Source: Clostridiaceae bacterium
GTDB lineage: Bacteria; Bacillota; Clostridia; Lachnospirales; Lachnospiraceae
NCBI GenBank assembly: GCA_910575585.1
Contig: CAJTGF010000001.1
Span: 62,197 to 126,196, forward strand
Length of the DNA: 64,000 nucleotides
Direction: 5' to 3'
Positions 53,431 through 61,167 of this stretch are shown here, in pieces. The notes beneath the pieces were generated by a model. It searched no databases. It had not been told where the DNA came from and saw only the letters and a program-made list of their open reading frames with translations. The position numbers and the translations under genes are program-made. The first letter of the stretch is position 1, and each line of letters begins with the position of its first letter.

Positions 53431-53452
53431 TTAAGAAAAAGAAGGGGAAAGA

Positions 53453-54040
53453 ATGACGGAAAAAGCGGCGAGATTGATGGCGGACAGATTGGCCGGCATG
53501 GGTCAGATCCAGGGCGAGGATGTGGAACTGTATGCTTTGGGCATTGAGGTGATCTTGTCATCTGCGGTGACGGCGGCGGCAGTGATGATCCTTGGGATTT
53601 TCTTGCGCAACTGGAAGGGCGCCTTGGCGTTTCTTTTATGCTTTATGCATATCAGGAATTACAGCGGCGGTTACCATGCCTCCACAAGAGGGCGGTGTTT
53701 TTTCACTTCCATTGGGTGCTACATGGGTTCTTTACTGCTGTCCGGATGGATAGCGGCGCAGACGGGGCCGTTCCGGATAGCCGCGGCATTCCTTAGTCTT
53801 GGAGCGTCCCTATGGATCTTTTACCGGATGGCGCCTGTGGAGAATAAGAACAAGCGTCTGTCTGGGAACTGGAAACAGAAGAATCGGAGCCGGACGTTTT
53901 GGAGTCTGGGATTTTGGGCGGCGGTTGCGGGGATTTTTGCCGTGACGGACCGCTGTTTGTCGGAACAGATTATCGCGGTTATTCTGATCATTGCGCTTCT
54001 CCTTTTGAATGTCAGGAGGGATAATCATGAGGAAAGTTAA
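53453..54040 (+). CDS. agrB: AgrB-type peptide-processing membrane protease
   Basis: AgrB cuts the AgrD precursor and forms the peptide thiolactone. The 195-aa protein has several membrane segments and the catalytic pair His75 and Cys82 in SGGYHASTRGRC, with the same seven-residue spacing as in Staphylococcus. AAGAAGGGG precedes the ATG. It overlaps agrD by 14 bases. It is followed by no other agr gene, as the kinase and regulator lie upstream. Confidence 0.93.
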   Translation: MTEKAARLMADRLAGMGQIQGEDVELYALGIEVILSSAVTAAAVMILGIFLRNWKGALAFLLCFMHIRNYSGGYHASTRGRCFFTSIGCYMGSLLLSGWIAAQTGPFRIAAAFLSLGASLWIFYRMAPVENKNKRLSGNWKQKNRSRTFWSLGFWAAVAGIFAVTDRCLSEQIIAVILIIALLLLNVRRDNHEES

Positions 54041-54173
54041 AGCGTTGTGCATGAAGCTGGTGACTTCAGCGGTTTTCGCTGTCGCGGTCACCACACTGGC
54101 TTCCACGTCAAGGTGTTTTGCGTTTCAGCCTAAGCAGGATGGGGAGTTGGCAGAGAAGTACGGAAAAGAATGA
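54027..54173 (+). CDS. agrD: AgrD-type autoinducing peptide precursor
   Basis: The 48-aa peptide overlaps the end of agrB (ATG 54027, GGAGGG upstream). It has an amphipathic basic leader (MRKVKALCMKLVTSAVFAVA), a hydrophobic middle, then TSRCFAFQPKQDGE, in which Cys30 would form the thiolactone ring with a residue about four positions on (CFAFQ predicted), and an acidic tail (ELAEKYGKE). The proline after the ring and the acidic tail fit clostridial AgrD peptides. Ring size is a prediction. It is missed by usual length filters. Confidence 0.8.
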   Translation: MRKVKALCMKLVTSAVFAVAVTTLASTSRCFAFQPKQDGELAEKYGKE

Positions 54174-54177
54174 TTTT

Positions 54178-54212
54178 AAAAAAAGGGCAAGCGGAGGCAT
54201 TGCTCTTTTTTA
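54178..54212 (+). terminator. Probable terminator after agrD
   Basis: AAAAGGGCAA (54181-54190) pairs with TTGCTCTTTT (54200-54209), with one G-T pair, and is followed by a T-run. It separates agr from the FHA locus. Confidence 0.65.
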
Positions 54213-54253
54213 AGAATGGGAAACTTCGGATAATGGAAAAGGAGAAATTGGAT

Positions 54254-54862
54254 ATGAACTTAACCAAATGCAGCAACAATCATTTTTATGACAGTGACGT
54301 TTATCCTTCCTGTCCCCATTGCAGCGGCGGTATTGTGGAGAACAATACCATTCCCTATGTGGGCGATGACAAAACCCAGAGCATTTATCCCACCATTGAC
54401 TGGGATAGCCATGATAATGAAAAAAGCGCTTCCGGCAGCAAAGACAGCTATGTGGAGCCGGATGATTCCAAAACCATCAGCATCTATCAGAATAAGAATG
54501 TGGAAACTCCCGCTATGGCGCCGATTGTGGGTTGGCTGGTGTGCGTCAAAGGCCGGTTTTACGGACAGGATTTCCGTTTAAAAAGCGGACGGAATTTTAT
54601 CGGCAGAAGCATAGATATGGACGTATGCCTGACTGGTGAGAATACGGTATCCAGAGAGCGTCATGCCACGATCATTCATGAACCCAGACAGAACGTCTTT
54701 ATCGCGCAGCCTGGAGATTCCAGAGAGCTGTTCTATGTAAATGATGATGTGGTGCTGTCACCGGTGCGGCTGAAGAAAAATGATGTTTTGCAGATCGGCG
54801 AGGTATCCCTGATGCTGATTCCCTGCTGCGACAGTCAATTCAACTGGGTGAAGGAAGACTGA
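54254..54862 (+). CDS. Zinc-ribbon FHA-domain protein
   Basis: This 202-aa protein starts with a Cys pattern (KCSNNHFYDSDVYPSCPHC), a linker, and an FHA domain at about residues 105-200 (IGRSIDMDVCL, TVSRERHATI). FHA domains bind phosphothreonine. AAAAGGAG is 9 bases upstream of ATG 54254; a longer start at 54233 is less likely. It is the first gene of the locus and lacks membrane segments. It is related to the FHA protein at 56658. Confidence 0.85.
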   Translation: MNLTKCSNNHFYDSDVYPSCPHCSGGIVENNTIPYVGDDKTQSIYPTIDWDSHDNEKSASGSKDSYVEPDDSKTISIYQNKNVETPAMAPIVGWLVCVKGRFYGQDFRLKSGRNFIGRSIDMDVCLTGENTVSRERHATIIHEPRQNVFIAQPGDSRELFYVNDDVVLSPVRLKKNDVLQIGEVSLMLIPCCDSQFNWVKED

Positions 54863-54900
54863 ATCCAGGTTAAAAATAATGTTCAAAAGGAGAAGGATCC

Positions 54901-55803
54901 ATGTGTCAATTAATAAACGTTGTATGTGAGTTCAGTCAGCTTGGAGAGGTGCCTGCCGCGATCGTCAGCGCGATGACAATAGTGGGGCCGGTGATGATCT
55001 TTCTGGCGCTTGTAGGTTATTTTGTCAGAGGGTACGCGATTATGTGTACGGGGCATAAGGCTAAGGTTGAAGGGGATTTTATGCCGTTTTTACCCATTGC
55101 CCGCCAGATTTATCAGATGAAGATCGCGGAATGTCCGATCTGGTATATCTTCTTTTTTGAGGCAACGACCATTACGTTAACGCTGACCGGTCTTGTGTCA
55201 TTTTTGTTAGGGGCCATGATGCCTAAGCATCCTGCCATAACCATAGGGGTTATTTTGGTTTATATCATTGCGAACCAGGTGTTTACGTTTCTGTATTACC
55301 GGAATTACTACCGCGCGTTTGGGTTTAATCCCAATACCGCATGGATACATATTATTCCGGGCGCGCAGATTGTGGGTGTGGTGTTTACGTACCTGATCGC
55401 TTTCTCCAACGCGGTTATCTACAAAGATTATGTGGATCCTGCTAAAGTATTTTGTCCTGTCAAGGAACCGAAGCTTCTTTCCGTACATGGTGTAGTGGTA
55501 GGCGTTATGGGAAAGTATGTCAATGCCAGATTTGAGATGAAGGACGGCACGGAGCTGATTTTTGGACGTGATCCCAAGGAAGTGAATGTGGTGTTTGACC
55601 AGACGGCCTCCGATGTGAGCCGGAAGCATTGTTCCATCCGTTTTGACGGAATGTCACAGCAGTATGTGGTGATTGATTTTTCCAGTACCGGCACATTTTT
55701 GGAAAGCGGCGCGCGCTTGGAGAGATTCCAGCCTATGACTGTGTCAAAGGGTACGGTCATCTATATGGGCGCCAGCAGACAGAACGGTTTCCGGTTAAAT
55801 TGA
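54901..55803 (+). CDS. Membrane protein with C-terminal FHA domain
   Basis: This 300-aa protein has about five hydrophobic segments in residues 20-190 (VGPVMIFLALVGYFV, ITLTLTGLVSFLLGAMM, IAFSNAVIY) resembling DUF5684-type membrane domains, then an FHA domain (ELIFGRDPKEVNVVF, DVSRKHCSIRF, SSTGTFLESG). It would bring a phosphothreonine-binding site to the membrane. AAAAGGAGAAGG precedes the ATG. The 117-base gap after it holds no gene that I see. Confidence 0.82.
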   Translation: MCQLINVVCEFSQLGEVPAAIVSAMTIVGPVMIFLALVGYFVRGYAIMCTGHKAKVEGDFMPFLPIARQIYQMKIAECPIWYIFFFEATTITLTLTGLVSFLLGAMMPKHPAITIGVILVYIIANQVFTFLYYRNYYRAFGFNPNTAWIHIIPGAQIVGVVFTYLIAFSNAVIYKDYVDPAKVFCPVKEPKLLSVHGVVVGVMGKYVNARFEMKDGTELIFGRDPKEVNVVFDQTASDVSRKHCSIRFDGMSQQYVVIDFSSTGTFLESGARLERFQPMTVSKGTVIYMGASRQNGFRLN

Positions 55804-55920
55804 CGGCCTCCTGTCTGTAGGTGAAACAGGTCCAAGTGGCAAGGTTTATGAGATTCAGGCCGTAAGGATAGATTTCGATCTGTCCCAGCGGCCTTTTCTT
55901 AGCTTTAGGAGAGACAGGTT

Positions 55921-56667
55921 ATGATTTCTTATGATTTGCGCACCAATATCGGGGACCGCGAAAACAATGAGGACAATATCGGGATGTATCAGCAAGGTGA
56001 GGAATATTGCTTTGCGCTGGCCGACGGCCTGGGAGGCCATGGGAAGGGAGAGACGGCGTCGCGTCTGGCAGTGGAGTCGGCGGTGAAGGTTTTTTGGGCG
56101 GAGGGAGCCGGGCTGCAATGCCTGGATGCTTCTTTTAAACAGGCGCAGAAAGAGATCCTGGGCAGGCAGCGGGAGGATATAACGGTCCGGGATATGAAGA
56201 CCACCCTGGCGATCCTCCATGTGGGAAAGGGGAAGATCTGGTGGGGACATATTGGAGACAGCCGGGTTTATTATTTTCAGAACGGGAAGCTGGTTCAAAG
56301 GACTTTGGATCACAGCGTACCGCAGATGCTGGCATTATCCGGGCAGATCAAGGAAAAGCAGATCCGCCGCCATCCGGACAGAAACCGTCTGCTTTGGGCT
56401 TTGGGATCCCCGTGGGACAGGCCCAGATATCAGTTGGAGGAACCGAAAGCGCGGCAGGGAAAACAAGCCTTATTGCTGTGCAGTGACGGGTTTTGGGAGC
56501 TGATTGATGAAAAAAAGATGGAAGCTTGCTTAAAAAAAGCCAAAACAGCAACGCAATGGATCCATATGATGGAAGATATCGTAAAAAAGAACGGTCAGGG
56601 GAAACCCATGGATAATTATTCTGCGGTGACGGTCTGGCTGGAGCAGGAGGCGGGAACATGGCGGTGA
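55921..56667 (+). CDS. PP2C-family Ser/Thr protein phosphatase
   Basis: This 248-aa phosphatase has the metal-binding motifs in order: RENNEDN, ADGLGGHGKGE, GHIGDSRVYYF, CSDGFWELI and DNYSAVTVWL. It would reverse phosphorylation by the kinases at 59046 and 61160. AGGAGAGAC precedes the ATG. It overlaps the next gene by 10 bases. It is a soluble cytosolic protein. A second phosphatase lies at 60355. Confidence 0.92.
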   Translation: MISYDLRTNIGDRENNEDNIGMYQQGEEYCFALADGLGGHGKGETASRLAVESAVKVFWAEGAGLQCLDASFKQAQKEILGRQREDITVRDMKTTLAILHVGKGKIWWGHIGDSRVYYFQNGKLVQRTLDHSVPQMLALSGQIKEKQIRRHPDRNRLLWALGSPWDRPRYQLEEPKARQGKQALLLCSDGFWELIDEKKMEACLKKAKTATQWIHMMEDIVKKNGQGKPMDNYSAVTVWLEQEAGTWR

Positions 56668-57293
56668 TACGGTGTTCCAGGGGCCATTATTATGATGGTC
56701 AAAAGTTTTTTGGATGTCCCCACTGTGGGATCCTGGTCACCGGGCCGGAGCCAAAGGAGAAAAAAAAGAGAGGTTTTTTCGGAAGGCGGGACGCGCATAA
56801 GGATAGAATGCCGGAAAGCGGAGGGGATCAAAACGGGCAGGACCATGGACAGCAAATAGCTGCGGGCTGGGAGACGGATGTGGAGCGGACGGTGGAAGGA
56901 TTGGATACCAGAACCATAGGTTTTTCTTCCGGAACCGGGGTGAAAGACTGGGTTACCGGATGGCTGGTGTGTGTGGAAGGCCCGGAAAAAGGAAGGGACT
57001 ATCGGCTTCACTATGGTTTTAATCGGATCGGACGCAGTTATTCCATGGATGTGCAGGTGATCGATGACTATGCCATAACAAGCGAGGAGCACTGTTCGGT
57101 GGTCTATGATAACAGGCATAACCGGTTTCTGATCATTCCGTCGTCCGAAACTCTGACTTACTGTAACGGTCAGCTTCTTACAGACCCGGCGGGATTAGAG
57201 GCGGGAGATCAGATCAGCCTGGGAAACAGCAGGTTTGAATTTATTCCATTTTGCAGAAAGGGAAAAGTATGGGAAAAACAAAATGGCGAATAG
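56658..57293 (+). CDS. Zinc-ribbon FHA-domain protein (second)
   Basis: This 211-aa protein starts with RCSRGHYYDGQKFFGCPHCG, a zinc-ribbon-like Cys set, then a basic linker (KEKKKRGFFGRR) and an FHA domain at about residues 110-205 (FNRIGRSYSMDV, ITSEEHCSVVYD). It is a paralogue of the protein at 54254. It overlaps both neighbours, which shows translational coupling. Its partner is probably a phosphothreonine on a kinase of the locus. Confidence 0.85.
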   Translation: MAVIRCSRGHYYDGQKFFGCPHCGILVTGPEPKEKKKRGFFGRRDAHKDRMPESGGDQNGQDHGQQIAAGWETDVERTVEGLDTRTIGFSSGTGVKDWVTGWLVCVEGPEKGRDYRLHYGFNRIGRSYSMDVQVIDDYAITSEEHCSVVYDNRHNRFLIIPSSETLTYCNGQLLTDPAGLEAGDQISLGNSRFEFIPFCRKGKVWEKQNGE

Positions 57294-59041
57294 GGGTTGT
57301 TCTTTTGATGGCGGCACTGCAGGCAGCGCCGGCCTGGGCAGCGGAGAGGGCTTTTGCGGCAGAAGAGTCAGATAAAGAGGGAAAGGTTTCAAAGTCATCG
57401 GCGGTAATGAGCGGGGAGCAGCGAATCGAGCAGGTGTATTTGAATCTTCCGGAGGTTTGGGTTTACGGAGACGGGTTTTCGCTGTCAGAGGTGGAAGCAG
57501 GGGAAGGGTATCTTTCCCAGGATAAGCTGGAGTTTGTGGGCGCAAGTCCTTTTTTGGAGACGGAAGAGGGGATTTTTTATTATGTGATGCTGGACATCTC
57601 CGCGTCAATCCCCGACGCTTACTTTCGGTCTGCCAAGGAAGGGATTCAAAACCTGCAGAACGCCCTGGGGGAGAAAGACCGTCTGATTTTATGCGCGTTT
57701 GGCCAGGAGGTGGCTTTGGCGGCGGATGGCAATCAGACTGTGGAGGAGATGGAAGAGATATTGGCGGGGCTTACGAACAAAGATCAGGAGACCCTGCTTT
57801 TTGAAGGAATTGACAAGGTGGCGGCTTTGGCGGACCAGATGAGAGGCCAGTGCCGCAGACAGGTGCTTTTGGTGGTGTCTGACGGAGAGGATTTTGCCAC
57901 GGGAAAGAAGATGGCAGGGGAGGCTTTGGCTGCCCTGAAAGATAAAGGGCTTCCGGCCTATGGGGTCTGCATCCGGGGGACGGCAAAGGAAAATATCAAT
58001 AGTTTCGGGGAATTTGCCAGAACATCGGGAGGATTTTTGAGGATTTTTCAGCCCCAGGAGGGCGGCTGTGTGCTGACAGATATGGCTGACGAATTTCAGG
58101 ATGATATTTGTGTCCGATACCGGGCCTCCAGCAATGTGGTCACCAATAAAGAGGAGAATTTTAATTTTCAGTTTGCCGATGACCGGGTGCTGTCAAAGGC
58201 CGTGATGAACGTTCATTGGATTCCGGATGAGGAGGCTCCTTATCTGGTTAGCGGGGAGCCTGTGGGGGACCGCCAGATTCGGCTGATTTTCAGCGAGCCC
58301 ATGATCGGATTGGCCGGGGCGGCAAATTATAAAGTAAGGCTGGATGGCCGGGAAGTAGCAGTTACCGGTGTGGCCTATGATAAGGAGGACGAGACCAGGA
58401 TTACCCTGACTCTTGGGGATGCGGTAAAGAACGGCGTCTATGAAGTTGCCTGTTTGAACCTGACGGATTATTCCATGGAGAGAAACTCTCTTAAGGGGAG
58501 TATTCAGGTGGAGATTAGGGGCGTCCAAGAAGAGGAAGACGCTGTTCCGATTACCAATACGATCAATATTAATGAGCGCGAGAAGTTTGACTACACCGGG
58601 ATCTTATTCCTTATTTTGTCTGCCGTTGTGGCGCTGATTGCGGTTTTGATAGCCACGGACAGCAAAAAAAGAAAGGCTGCGGCTGGGAAGGCAGATGGGG
58701 GCGGCCATGGTTTGGACAGCCATGAAGTAACAAAGGCAGAGGAAAAGCGGATACTGGATGTGGTTATTTCATCAAAAGGAAAAAAATCCCGTCAGGCATT
58801 TTGGGAGCTGGGCAGGCGGCTGGTTGTGGGCCGGGCGGTAACGTGCGACGTGGTGGTTGCGGATATTGAAATGTCCCGTCAGCATTTTATCCTGGAATGG
58901 GAAAACGGAGGAATCTTTGTGACCGATTTAGGTTCCACCAACGGAACCGCGGTTAACGGGACGCGGATTTTGTGTAAGAGGAGGCTGGAGCCGGGCGATC
59001 ATATTGAGGCGGGTTCCGGGAACTTTACGATTAGGTGGTGA
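57269..59041 (+). CDS. Membrane VWA-domain protein with cytosolic FHA domain
   Basis: This 590-aa protein has a signal peptide (GVVLLMAALQAAPAWA), an extracytoplasmic VWA domain with a MIDAS-type DISAS motif in YVMLDISASIPD, a beta-rich region, a membrane segment (GILFLILSAVVALIAVLIA) and a cytosolic FHA domain (LVVGRAVTCDVVVADIEMSRQ, LGSTNGTAVNGT). The MIDAS core DxSxS is intact. It could link an outside ligand to phospho-signalling inside. The start at 57269 has AAAGGGAAAAG upstream. It overlaps the previous gene by 25 bases. Confidence 0.85.
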   Translation: MGKTKWRIGVVLLMAALQAAPAWAAERAFAAEESDKEGKVSKSSAVMSGEQRIEQVYLNLPEVWVYGDGFSLSEVEAGEGYLSQDKLEFVGASPFLETEEGIFYYVMLDISASIPDAYFRSAKEGIQNLQNALGEKDRLILCAFGQEVALAADGNQTVEEMEEILAGLTNKDQETLLFEGIDKVAALADQMRGQCRRQVLLVVSDGEDFATGKKMAGEALAALKDKGLPAYGVCIRGTAKENINSFGEFARTSGGFLRIFQPQEGGCVLTDMADEFQDDICVRYRASSNVVTNKEENFNFQFADDRVLSKAVMNVHWIPDEEAPYLVSGEPVGDRQIRLIFSEPMIGLAGAANYKVRLDGREVAVTGVAYDKEDETRITLTLGDAVKNGVYEVACLNLTDYSMERNSLKGSIQVEIRGVQEEEDAVPITNTININEREKFDYTGILFLILSAVVALIAVLIATDSKKRKAAAGKADGGGHGLDSHEVTKAEEKRILDVVISSKGKKSRQAFWELGRRLVVGRAVTCDVVVADIEMSRQHFILEWENGGIFVTDLGSTNGTAVNGTRILCKRRLEPGDHIEAGSGNFTIRW

Positions 59042-59045
59042 CAAT

Positions 59046-60368
59046 GTGGAACTTCAGATCCGGAATATTTGTCCCAATTGTTTTTCCTATGGCTATAAAG
59101 ACGGTCTGTGCAAGTGCTGCGGTTATCAGGCGAGATTGGATGCCCATGCCGGCAGCAGGACGCTGCAGGCCGGCGCGGTACTGCAGTACCGATATTGTGT
59201 GGGAAAGGTTTTGGGGGAGGGCGGGTTTGGTATTATCTATAAAGTTTATGATATCAGAAAAAATGAGATCTGCGCCGTCAAGGAGTACGCGCCCAGCGGA
59301 CAATACCGGAGGGCGGCAGACAGAAGGACCATGGAACCGGTTTCTTTAGGGACGAAGGTTTCTTATGCGGCAGGTCTTAACCGGTTTTTGGAGGAGGCGC
59401 GGATTTTGATGGACCTGCAAAGCGATTCCTCTGTGGTGGATACCTGGGAAAGCTTTCAGGAGAATAACACGGCTTATTTTGTGATGGAATATCTGGACGG
59501 CGTTGACCTTGGGCAGATCATACGGGGAGGGGAGAGAAGGCTTACGGTGGAGGAGATCACAAAGATCATCCTTCAGGCAGCCCTTTGCCTGGATGTGGTC
59601 CACACCCGTTCCAAGATCATTCACCGGGATATCAGCCCCAATAATCTTTACCTAACAAGGGACAACAAGGTTAAAGTGATTGATTTTGGCAGCGCCAAGA
59701 GGCTTGGCAGGGACCGGGAGGATGTTACGGCTCAGGTGCGGCTTAGATTCTCTCCGCCGGAGCAGTATTCTTCCAATGCGGTTCAGGGCAGCTTCACGGA
59801 CGTGTACGCCCTGGCCGCTACTTACTATTACGCGTTAACGGGAATGGATCTTCCTTCGGCCAAGGACCGGCTTAAGGGCCAAAGTTATGTACCGTTAAAA
59901 CAGCTGGGGCTGGGGATTGGGGAGAACGTGTCCGACGCGGTGGACCAGGCGCTGCTTTTGGATGCGAAAACCCGTACCCAGACGATGCAGGATTTTATCC
60001 GGGGGATTGTTGCGGCAATCCGGGAGGGAACAACAAGAGCGGTTCCTTATGTGTCAGTCCTAAAGGGGCCGCTGGCCGGCAGATCCTGGACGATCACGTC
60101 AGGCAGGAAAATAAGAGTGGGGCGTTCCGCCTCCGATGCGGATCTTAGGATTGAACAGCCAATGGATATCAGCCGGCTTCACTGTGAGATCACCTATCTT
60201 CCGGATAATAAGCTGCTTACGGTTCGGGATATATCGACATACGGTGTTTTTTATAACGGGCAGAGGCTGGAACGGGGGAGGGAGTATAGTTTTTTGCCTC
60301 CTGTCAGGTTTTTGCTGGCCAGCGAAGCCTGTATGATAGAAGTTGGAGTGAGATATGAATATCATTGA
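59046..60368 (+). CDS. Ser/Thr protein kinase with zinc ribbon and C-terminal FHA domain
   Basis: This 440-aa protein has an N-terminal Cys set (ICPNC, CKCCG), then a kinase domain: GEGGFG at 57-62, Lys79 in CAVKEY, HRDISPNN at 193-200 with catalytic Asp195 and Asn200, and DFG at 213-215. The Lys that usually follows HRD by two places is Ser, as in the kinase at 61160. A C-terminal FHA domain follows (RKIRVGRSASDADLRI, ISRLHCEI). No membrane segment is seen. GTG 59046 is the chosen start. It overlaps the phosphatase gene by 14 bases. Confidence 0.9.
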   Translation: MELQIRNICPNCFSYGYKDGLCKCCGYQARLDAHAGSRTLQAGAVLQYRYCVGKVLGEGGFGIIYKVYDIRKNEICAVKEYAPSGQYRRAADRRTMEPVSLGTKVSYAAGLNRFLEEARILMDLQSDSSVVDTWESFQENNTAYFVMEYLDGVDLGQIIRGGERRLTVEEITKIILQAALCLDVVHTRSKIIHRDISPNNLYLTRDNKVKVIDFGSAKRLGRDREDVTAQVRLRFSPPEQYSSNAVQGSFTDVYALAATYYYALTGMDLPSAKDRLKGQSYVPLKQLGLGIGENVSDAVDQALLLDAKTRTQTMQDFIRGIVAAIREGTTRAVPYVSVLKGPLAGRSWTITSGRKIRVGRSASDADLRIEQPMDISRLHCEITYLPDNKLLTVRDISTYGVFYNGQRLERGREYSFLPPVRFLLASEACMIEVGVRYEYH

Positions 60369-61167
60369 AGACAGGGCGGCGAAAGGCGATTGGTACGAGA
60401 TCGGCTCCAGCAGTATCCTGGGAGCCAGAAGCAATCAGCAGGATTTTGGATACTTTTACCAGGGAAGAGAAGAAGCGCTGGCAGTGGTCTGTGACGGCAT
60501 GGGCGGCCTGGAGGCAGGGGAAAAGGCCAGCAGGACGGCTGTGGAGCTGATGATTCGGGATTTTAAAGGGAAAAGGCCGGGCAGAGAGGAAGCGTCGGCT
60601 TTCCTTCGCCAGGAGGCGCGCAAGATGGACCAGAAAGTAGCCGGCTTAACCGATGAGGGCGGCAAGCCCTTAAGGGCCGGAACCACCCTGGCGGCCGTGT
60701 ATCTGAAAGGCGGGGAGATGACGGGGATTTCTGTGGGAGACAGCCGGATCTATCTTATCCGTGACCGGAATATCATCACTTTGAATCGGGAGCACAATTA
60801 CCGTCTGATACTAAAGGAGAAGCTTGCCGCCGGGCAGATTACCAGGGAGTTTTATGAGACGGAAGAAAAAAAGCCCCAGGCAGAAGCATTGACCAGTTTT
60901 ATCGGCATGGGCGGTCTGCGGATCGTGGATGTGATAGGAAGTCCTATGGTTTTGGAGAGCGGGGATATTGTGGTTCTTTGCAGCGACGGGCTTTATAAAA
61001 GCCTGAATGACAGCCAGATACTTGCCATGGTTCGGGATAATGATCTGGATATGGATATTGCGGCCCGCCGGACGACAGCCATGGCCCTGCGATACGGTGT
61101 TAGATGGCAGGATAATACTACGGTAATCCTGCTGAAATATACAGGAGGTCTTTGTACACATGGTTAA
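60355..61167 (+). CDS. PP2C-family Ser/Thr protein phosphatase (second)
   Basis: This 270-aa phosphatase has SNQQDFGYF, VCDGMGGLEAGE, SVGDSRIYLI, CSDGLYKSL and DNTTVILL in the PP2C order, with the usual metal Asp residues. It lies between two kinase genes and overlaps both by 14 and 8 bases, so it probably acts on these kinases or their targets. It is only distantly similar to the one at 55921, which suggests different targets. It is cytosolic. Confidence 0.92.
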   Translation: MNIIEDRAAKGDWYEIGSSSILGARSNQQDFGYFYQGREEALAVVCDGMGGLEAGEKASRTAVELMIRDFKGKRPGREEASAFLRQEARKMDQKVAGLTDEGGKPLRAGTTLAAVYLKGGEMTGISVGDSRIYLIRDRNIITLNREHNYRLILKEKLAAGQITREFYETEEKKPQAEALTSFIGMGGLRIVDVIGSPMVLESGDIVVLCSDGLYKSLNDSQILAMVRDNDLDMDIAARRTTAMALRYGVRWQDNTTVILLKYTGGLCTHG

